Source of the DNA: Jacaranda mimosifolia | Taxonomy: Eukaryota; Streptophyta; Magnoliopsida; Lamiales; Bignoniaceae | Reading direction: 5' to 3' | NCBI GenBank assembly: GCA_018894105.1 | Contig: CM032128.1 | Coordinates: 15,605,001 to 15,669,000, forward strand | Length of the DNA: 64,000 bases | Shown here: positions 57,056-64,000 of the stretch, piece by piece | Position numbering within the stretch: position 1 is the stretch's first letter | How the letters are laid out: every line of letters starts with the position of its first letter | Program-made: the position numbers and the translations under genes | Notes under the pieces: generated by a model | What the model was told of the DNA's origin: nothing | Database searches by the model: none | Seen by the model: only the letters and a program-made list of their open reading frames with translations

Positions 57056-57404
57056 TCAATACATGGTGTCTGTGATTAATCCTACTCCTAAGCGTGTTTG
57101 AACCTCAACTTGATAAGCCATGGTTTCGGGTGGCATATTTAATTTTTGAGAAAAATAAACAAATATAAGTGAATGTGAAGCACCCGGATCATATAATACT
57201 TTACCAAGATTTTTAGAGATAATAATCATACATTCTACTACCTCGTTGGGGTCCAATGTATCTTCTCCAGTTAGGGCATAGGCATGAGCCTAAACTTTCT
57301 GCCATCCTTTTTCTACAGGCATTGGGCCTTTTACTCCGAGGTAATCCTTCAAAAAATATTGGTCGCTTCCACACCGTAGGTACCTTCCCTGTTTCTGCCA
57401 ACAA
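57056..57404 (-). pseudogene. zinc knuckle and aspartic protease (Tekay B)
   Basis: The minus strand has a degenerate CCHC-like patch (CWQKQGRYLRCG, then DYLGVKGP) followed by the retroviral-type protease: VVECMIIISKNLGKVLYDPG, then ASHSLIFVYFSQKLNM. The catalytic D(S/T)GA has become DPGA, so the enzyme would be impaired even before the stops are considered. Between 56771 and 57055 lies the rest of the protease and the linker to RT, interrupted by stops. Confidence 0.8.
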
Positions 57405-58318
57405 TCTGCTTCTTCATCCTGAGCCAGATTTACTGTCCTATCAGTCAGAGGAACTTGTTGGGGGTATACCTTCAGCTTGTAGCCTTAGCTGTTTCTTGCT
57501 GGAGCCACTTGGTCCTCCAAGGGGTAGTCTTCCTTTCCGATGCCTATCTTCAATTTTTCGAATCTCTTGTAACTCCAATTCTAATTGTAGTACCTTGTTC
57601 ATTGCTATGTTGAAATTTGATAAGTCAAAAATGGCCAAACCCCGTCTGAGCTCTGGCCATAGCCCCTATACAAATCTTTAAGTCTGTCGACTCTCATCTT
57701 CCAGAATATAGGGTGTATATTATATAAGCTGGCTGAAAGTTGACTTATATTGGCTGACGAACTGGTTTCCTTGAATTAAGCTCATGAACTCCTGTTCTCT
57801 TGACTGTTTGACCACCAGGGGTATATATTCGTCCATTAACTCCTTGGTAATGTTATCCCACGTCTTGTGGGTTCTTGAAGCAGTCCATTTGTGGTCGATC
57901 ATTTTCCACTAGCTCCTTGCAGATTCTACTAGGAGAAATGTGGCAAACCGTACTTTCTATTCATCTGGTAGCATAGGGTCTCGAATATGACGTCTAGGTT
58001 CTCTATCTATTCTTTCGCTTTTCAGTTATCCAGTTCTTTGAAAAACTTTGGGGGCTGAAAGTGAAGGAACCATTCCAACTCTCGATCTTTAGCCATCTAT
58101 TAAGCCTGTGGCCTAACTCCCAGTCCCCTCTGATCTATAAGGTTTGCTGGCTGATCCATTGAAGGGGTTTGCGAAACCTTTTCTTTTTGCATGGGTTGAG
58201 AGTGAGCAGGTGCCTCTCTTCTTGGAGCACATCAATTACTAAACTATTTCCCTGGAGGTCTTCCTTGTCGATCAATTCTGGGCGGAGCGGTTCCAGCAGT
58301 ACTACCATAGAATGTCAT
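57405..58318 (-). pseudogene. gag (Tekay B)
   Basis: It starts at ATG 58318 (MTFYGSTAGTAPPRIDRQGR). The matrix/capsid-like part contains LEWFLHFQPPKFFKELDN, then MIDHKWTASRTHKTWDNITK and EYIPLVVKQSREQEFMSLIQ (57720-57902), in the order of a retrotransposon gag domain. The tail before the zinc knuckle contains basic and Ser-rich sequence (RHRKGRLPLGGPSGSSKKQL). Multiple stops and shifts make it non-functional. Confidence 0.7.
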
Positions 58319-58997
58319 CTTTTACTTTGAGAATTCTGAAGTATGTCTCAAGCCTACGATTATAAGTTGCAAATCAACACCTTAGCCCTCAATAATCTTT
58401 TAGAATTTCTTGAGCTTTTGAAAATAAAGAAAAGCAAAGTAAGTTTAGTAAAATTTCAATTACTCATGGCAGAAAAAGAAAGGAAAACTACTAAGAATAT
58501 CTTAAAGATAATTTCATTAATATAATAGATTACCAAAGTTATGCTAATGTATACACAAGTTCAAAATTTGCAAAATGGAAACGTTAACTATACACCCAAT
58601 CATATATAAAATGATAAGGCGTAAGGAGGTAGGAGAAAATATCAGCCGATGCTATGCAATCTAATAGTCAAAAGCTACTACTACCCCAGATACATATGTG
58701 CAATGCATCCACAACACCAAGTCGTCTCACTCTACTCTTCTTCATTAGTGATATTGGACTCGACACCCATGTTATCCTTAATCAGATTCGAAATTGCACT
58801 ATTATTATCATCGCCCTTCTACTACTGAAGGTCGTCCTCATCGTCAATCTCCAACGGTGCTACCAATAGAGGCTCTAGATGGGATTCGCAAAAGGAATTT
58901 CCTCAGCATCTTTGTCTGAGTCCTCATCGGGATGCGTCTCAAGATCCTCCTCAGGTGCTGCTACTCGGTTTGTCATTGGTCATTCCTCCATTTGCCC

Positions 58998-59508
58998 TCT
59001 CTATCCGTTCCCGAGCTTTGGAGCTGGACGAACCCCCAAAGGTCCGACCTCGGTATCGATCTTTATGTCAACTCCTATAAGTTGGTCTATGAACCTACCA
59101 TAGTGAGTCACTATTATGCTAATCTCGTCTATCATGGGGTGGGGTGCATCCACGGACCTCCTATAGTCAGTCTCTAAAGCTCGAAATGTGGCCTCCATCT
59201 GATCTCGTACTGTACTAAGTCCTTGCACCTGTGCCTCCGCTATGTTCACCCATATAGGCTCTCGTTCAATGTTGCCCATGAACCAGTCCATGAGGTAGTC
59301 ACTGGTTCCCAGCATTGACCTTAGTTGATACATCTCTACTTGGCCTTGCGTAACCAACTTGTGTTGGTTACATAATCTATCTTCAAGCGATTGACACAAT
59401 CTCAGTAAGGTCATTTTTTTCTCTCTCTAGCGCCTTAATCTTATCTTTTGAAGATTCCTTCCTCAGTCCATCTACATGCTTCTTTCCTTCTCTATGGTCA
59501 TCGGCCAT
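58998..59508 (-). pseudogene. extra ORF between 5' LTR and gag (Tekay B)
   Basis: It begins MADDHREGKKHVDGLRKESS at ATG 59508. One frameshift near 59415 joins it to a 137-codon open frame (LLRLCQSLEDRLCNQHKL, then MYQLRSMLGTSDYLMDWFMG) that ends at 59001. It is rich in charged and helical residues and may form a coiled coil. It has the same sense as gag. I know no standard domain here. An upstream ORF of this kind is not part of the usual chromovirus plan. Confidence 0.5.
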
Positions 59509-59682
59509 CCTACAACATAAAATCACAGAAATCTATCTCGTTAATGGCCCAGTCATCAAATCTATTCCCAATCTTTCCTTGGATCATATAAACCTTCTAA
59601 TATGCCCAAAACACATAAGGTTCAAATCCTATCTAACCTAAATAACAAGTCAGCTATAAGTCCCAATGATATTCAATACCTA

Positions 59683-61740
59683 GCTATAAATCTTCTCAGG
59701 ATAGCCCATAAGCTGAGACACTACTCAATTCAGTCTTAATTTCAAAACCCATAAATCGAACAATAGGCCCATACTTAACATTTTAAACCTAACAAAAGTA
59801 GTGACAGGTTCAACTTAAACAAACTTTAACAGAAAATTACTGTATACGTGCTATAGTGATCCTTTAAAAGTTAACATAATGTTTACATGCCTTGGGTCAA
59901 ATTCAGTCTTAGCATATAAAAATCAATCTATTACAAAACATTCACGGGTCTATGCCTGATGTCCGAGTTCATCACCAAAACCTGTCTAAGAAAATCAAAG
60001 TGATTTCGGGAAGGAGGGGGTAAGTCCAAAGACTTAGTGTGGGATAAAGTTAAGAACAATAGTAAGGATCTATCAAGGAAGATTCAACTCAACAGATTGC
60101 AAATTTAATAGTCAAAACAAGTCATATTAAGAAACAGGCAGTAATAATTTGCAAAATGTGAAACTCTCCTGCCTTATTGCTCTAGGAACAGATTTCAAGC
60201 AGTCAGGATACAGTTAAGTAAGGCAAATCTGAAGCATATGTATTCAACAAAACATGTATAGTAGATTTACCTTATACCAGTTAGTCAATCAGTTTACCAA
60301 AGCGTGATAACTTGGTACATGGCAAATTCCCATACGGACCGTATAGCACACCGCAGATGCCTAGGGGAAAATCTTTAGCGCATAACTAATACCAAGGGGT
60401 AAATCCCTAGCTTATCACCGACACTTACGGGGAAATCCCTAGTGTATCACCGACACCTAGGGGAAATCCCTAGCATATCGTTGATACCCATGCGAAGGTG
60501 CATGGCGTGCCCTACATAACCAAACATCTTTCCAGGATCGAACTTTGGCCCAATAATTCTCTGTACATATAATAGAATCAATAACTGTTTGTGCAGATGC
60601 CTGGGGGAAATCCCTAGCACATCATGGATACCAGGTAAACAAATGTGCCAGCGATGTAAATAATAACAGGATAAGACAGTACAGAACAGTACAGAAGTGT
60701 CGTCAAGGTAACGCGATATTAGTAAACAAATTTAGATAAGCCAACACAACCATTTAACAGTGTACAAATAAATAAGTGTGCCGGCAAGGCAACAGATGAC
60801 GATATAGGACGGTACGAATAACAATACAGTCATGCAATAGAGCGATACAGATAACAAACGAAAGTTCTGGGCGCCATAATAGATATGATTCAGAATCAAT
60901 AACAAGCAATAACCTTTACATGGGTGTACACATCAGATAATGGATAACAATCGAGATCTCAAGTAGTTTACAAATTTCAATAAACACGAGGCAATCAGTA
61001 CAGAAACAAGAACCCTCACATGGGTTTATCACAATAACAGATAAGTATGAGAAAGTGCCGATTGGCAGACCCTCACCTCCGTAGCCTCAAATAAAGCAAA
61101 TCACAGTCAGCAGTCTACTAGTCAGTAGGACCCATTTCTTCGTCACCTAACCAAAAGAGTGTATTCAAGATCAAAATCCTTATTCGACCTTTAATAATTA
61201 CAACTATACTATTTGCAGTCCTAAAATCGCTAGCTTATCAATCAACTCGAATATTAAGATTTGATCGGTATTATCGATACAAAATGTGCTAATGAAGCTG
61301 ATTATGGAATGAAATATAGTCCTTAATTATATAATCATTCTCATAACATTATCCAAAGTCCACAATAGTACTCCAATTATCATAATTAACCTAATTGTTA
61401 CCACTTAGTTTTCAAATTCATGAACTCCTTAAATTAGGGTTTAAATCCTCTAACAAACTTAATTAATCCATATCACCATATAGTATAATATATCCGAGTC
61501 TAGTAGGCACATGTATATATATATTTATCCTAGCATGATGTACATATCCAACTCATATATCAAATCCTCATTTGTCATAATACAAGATTTATAATTGAAA
61601 TGGTACAATATACATGTATATATACATAATCTTATTCCTACTTTTAACCCAAGATTCGATTATTAGAGCTCTAGAATCACAAACCAAGTACATGAGTGCA
61701 ATCGTTGTGTCGAGAAGATATTACTATCTCTCCACCCTCA
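59683..61740 (-). repeat. 5' LTR of Tekay B, truncated
   Basis: It follows the complete LTR (53154 onward) closely from the AAGCTGAG motif (59709) to the passage CGAGAAGATATTACTATCTC at about 61730. There it diverges; the remaining ~775 bp of the LTR are missing. It includes 32-bp repeat units at 60354-60485. The outer ~20 bases at 59683 are diverged from TGTAACGCCC. Confidence 0.8.
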
Positions 61741-61759
61741 ACAACACCATCACCACACA

Positions 61760-64000
61760 CACAACCCAACATCGGCGAAACTCCGCAGTTTTGAAAACCT
61801 AGAAAACTAGTCACGGCGGTAAGTGGCGATCCACGACAGGGTGACGTCAGAGGAGTAGTCTGGGTCGTCGTTCTGGAAGCCCTTAGTTCAAGGAATGAGC
61901 TGGTGGCCTTGTATGGAGGAGTAGCGCGGCGGCGACAATGGAAATTATAGTTACAGACGCGGCGGCGGGAAAGTGGTGTTGAAGTTACTGACCTCAGTTG
62001 AGGGCCCTCCCGGCCTCGAATATGAAAACTAAAGGCACCATTGGATTCAGGAGGAAAAAAAGAAGCGAATGGTGGTGGTCTTGACATTTTTTGGTGGCGT
62101 CGGCACCCAGAAAGAAACTTCTCCTCATCACGGTGGTCATGGTGGCGCGATCGGTTCGTGATTTTTAGATCTTGATTGTGTGTTTCTGGGTAAATATTGG
62201 TATTGAGATTAGGGTTTTTAAACATTTCATTCACTCATAGCTCTTGTATGTTCGAATATATAATTCCAACTTGTATTAGGTAGTGAAATGGTTGATGCAT
62301 GGTTGATGTTGGGTTTTGGGCCCTAGAATTGTATCAAATGTGATAATTAGGAAATTATTGAGTTAATTGAGCTAGAAGAAAATTCCTAAATTTGGAAAAT
62401 TGGACTTTAATGACAATAATTGGGATATTGAGCTGAGTAACTTATTATTACTGCTTAGGATACTATATGGAATTGAATTGGTTATATTTGTTGCTCGTAT
62501 CATTAAGAACCTTATAACCGGTGGTAAATTAGTAGTATTTTTAAGAGTATTTCTTAATGATAATTCCGTTCAAAGTTATATGTCAAGTAAATTGAGTGGT
62601 TACAGATTTTAGACGATTAATAGTAGAGTTTTAATTATTGGATGTTATTAGAGTTTTAATTATTAGAGTTTTAAATTGAGTAGCACCTTTTGTACCTGTC
62701 ATTTTGTTAACAACCCCAGTGAGGGTTGGAATCGTTTTCTTACCGTACTCTATAAGTTATTACTTTCCCCTGTGTGGGATCTACCAATTGGTTCTTGCTT
62801 GTATGTGTTATTCCGTGATATTGTTAAGCCCATTAAGTTTTGCTGATTTGATATCTATTCAAATTGTTGTTATCATTGTTAATTGTCGAACCCTGTGAGA
62901 TTCTTCTGCTTTGAAACTGCCTAATATGTTACTGTTTTTTGAAAATGATCTTGATATTTATGAAAATGATATTTGAAATGGTCTGGTAGACCTAATTTTG
63001 TCAAAAGCCTTCTTAATCTGTTCAAATGCTTTGTTTACTGAAATAGGCCTTGGCGACCGTTGTTGAATAGTATTTATGTCACTACTCTAAAAGTTAAATT
63101 GTTATTTGTTGGCATTAAACCATTCAACCCATGGGGATGCCCTTGGGAAGTTCAACCCGGAGGGACGCCACGGAAAGTTGGGCTCGGGCTAGGTCTGGAA
63201 AGATAGCCGAGCAGTACGGACCGATGGTGACAGATCTCCCGGCTAGTACGCACCTACGATCCTGACTTACAAGTAGATGGAGATAGCAAATTGTGAGTGG
63301 CAGGATCGGGCATGCCGTCGACCATGCCATGAAAACAAGTTGTTACACGTCGAGCAGTGTGCTCGAGCAAATGGAGAGATAAGAAGTAATTTTTCATGTT
63401 CAAGTTAAATGCTATTATAAAGTTATAGATAAAGAGAAAAGTTCTCATGCTCAAGTTAAATGCTATTGAAAAAGTTATCCTACATTCATCAAGGAGCAAT
63501 AAGGAAGGATGCCAACAGGCCAGCTAAATGTTTACATGTTCTGAGTTTTTATGAATATAAATTCTGATTTCCAGCAAGCATGAACTGATTATCTGATTAC
63601 TATCAATAACCTTATTCATTGCTATTGAAATTTAATAAATTCTCCTCTGTCTCCTGTTATGTATTTCTTTCACTGAGTCCTTAAGACTTACCTTTTTTGT
63701 TATTCCTTATTTTTTTTAGACAGGCCTAAGTGAGAAGCAGGAGCCAGGCTTTGGTTGGACAGTTTATTTTGTAATAAATTAGGTGTTGTGATTGTATATA
63801 TAGTCTACACCTGATCGAGACAGTGATATAAGAAATGTTATGTGAATTTTATATTGAACTTAAGATGCTGGATTGTACATATTTTGTTCAAAGAAGCGAT
63901 CTTTTAGGTTAGTCTGAATGTTTGCTCTTTTATTGATTATATGTTAAGTTTGAACAGAGTAGCGCTTCAGCTTAGGTGTTGTCCCGAGTAGGGGCGCTAT
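61760..64000 (+). repeat. plus-strand LTR of a related chromovirus, 5'-truncated, running off the window
   Basis: Several landmarks of the Tekay LTR appear in reverse order and complement. A GC-rich core lies at 61800-62160. CACTGAGTCCTTAAGACTTACC at about 63673 is the complement of GGTAAGTC..AAGACTTAGTGAG. The window ends in CAGCTTAGGTGTTGTCCCGAGTAGGGGCG, the complement of the LTR start block, so the LTR edge lies within a few bases of 64000. Passages near 63140-63350 (TGGGCTCGGGCTAGGTCTGG, CAGATCTCCCGGCTAG) are not in Tekay B, so this is a different subfamily. The 185-codon minus-strand frame at 61677-62234 spans the junction and is not a gene. Confidence 0.75.

Larger units (their letters stand above)
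53154..61740 (-). mobile_element. Tekay B: chromovirus (Ty3/gypsy) with chromodomain, minus orientation
   Basis: In its own direction: truncated 5' LTR (about 61740-59683), extra ORF (59508-58998), gag (58318-57405), zinc knuckle and protease (57404-57056), start of RT (about 56770-56266), integrase C-terminus plus chromodomain (56265-55755), purine tract, complete 3' LTR (55740-53154). RT palm with YxDD, RNase H and the integrase zinc finger and DDE core are deleted. The chromodomain after the integrase places it in the Tekay/Del group of chromoviruses. The primer site expected near 59680 is not recognisable. The upstream LTR is cut near 61740, so no target duplication can be checked. Confidence 0.85.

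Noticed and set aside
61677..62234. 185-codon minus-strand ORF
   Set aside because: It crosses the junction between two different LTRs and has LTR-type GC-rich composition; not a gene.

Overview
This is AT-rich plant nuclear DNA, probably from a eudicot, and almost all of it is transposable-element sequence. The evidence for a plant is a MEE60-like membrane protein gene, a plant mobile domain (PMD) gene with plant-type introns, a nuclear tRNA-Asp-like sequence, a Tekay-type chromovirus with chromodomain, Tat-type retroelement debris, Mutator-like, CACTA-like, hAT-like and Harbinger-like elements, and initiator tRNA-Met primer sites. I see one intact protein gene (40675-41241, minus). No rRNA, CRISPR or bacterial operon structure is visible. 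Coding pieces of elements are named from conserved motifs after reading all frames. Nearly all carry stops or frameshifts.

Layout. 1-7.2 kb: CACTA-like terminus, an unrecognised exon-like piece, and a decayed Tat-type RT-RNase H (minus). 7.2-16.2 kb: a short hAT-like element split by a chromovirus (Tekay A, minus, 2.6-2.8 kb LTRs, shrunken and internally duplicated body). 16.2-18.5 kb: a roughly 110-bp tandem repeat split by a Harbinger-like MITE, then a second CACTA-like end. 19.9-21.0 kb: a MULE-like element with a GC-rich core. 22.28-40.58 kb: a large LTR element with no recognised genes. Inside it lies a tandem array of a gag-only LTR element (four LTRs, three bodies, 26.1-36.7 kb), and its 3' LTR carries a solo LTR (39.7-40.5 kb).

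40.6-41.6 kb: a small genic island with the MEE60-like gene and a damaged tRNA-Asp. 42.08-43.62 kb: a MULE with a perfect 9-bp target duplication, followed by a LINE-type RNase H remnant. 44.34-50.05 kb: a 5.7-kb Mutator-like element with long inverted ends and a near-perfect 9-bp target duplication. It carries a five-exon, now broken, PMD gene (45021-47447, minus). 53.15-61.74 kb: a second chromovirus (Tekay B, minus) with gag, protease, partial RT, integrase C-terminus with chromodomain, and an extra ORF ahead of gag. Its upstream LTR is cut off and joined to a plus-strand LTR of a related element running to the window edge.

The most unusual structures are the PMD-carrying Mutator-like element and the four-LTR gag-only array nested in the 22-40 kb element. 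All three array bodies share a premature gag stop at the same codon, and the third holds a roughly 1-kb interleaved inverted duplication. Repeat families and boundaries were read by eye. No alignment or database search was run, so identities and ages are not given.
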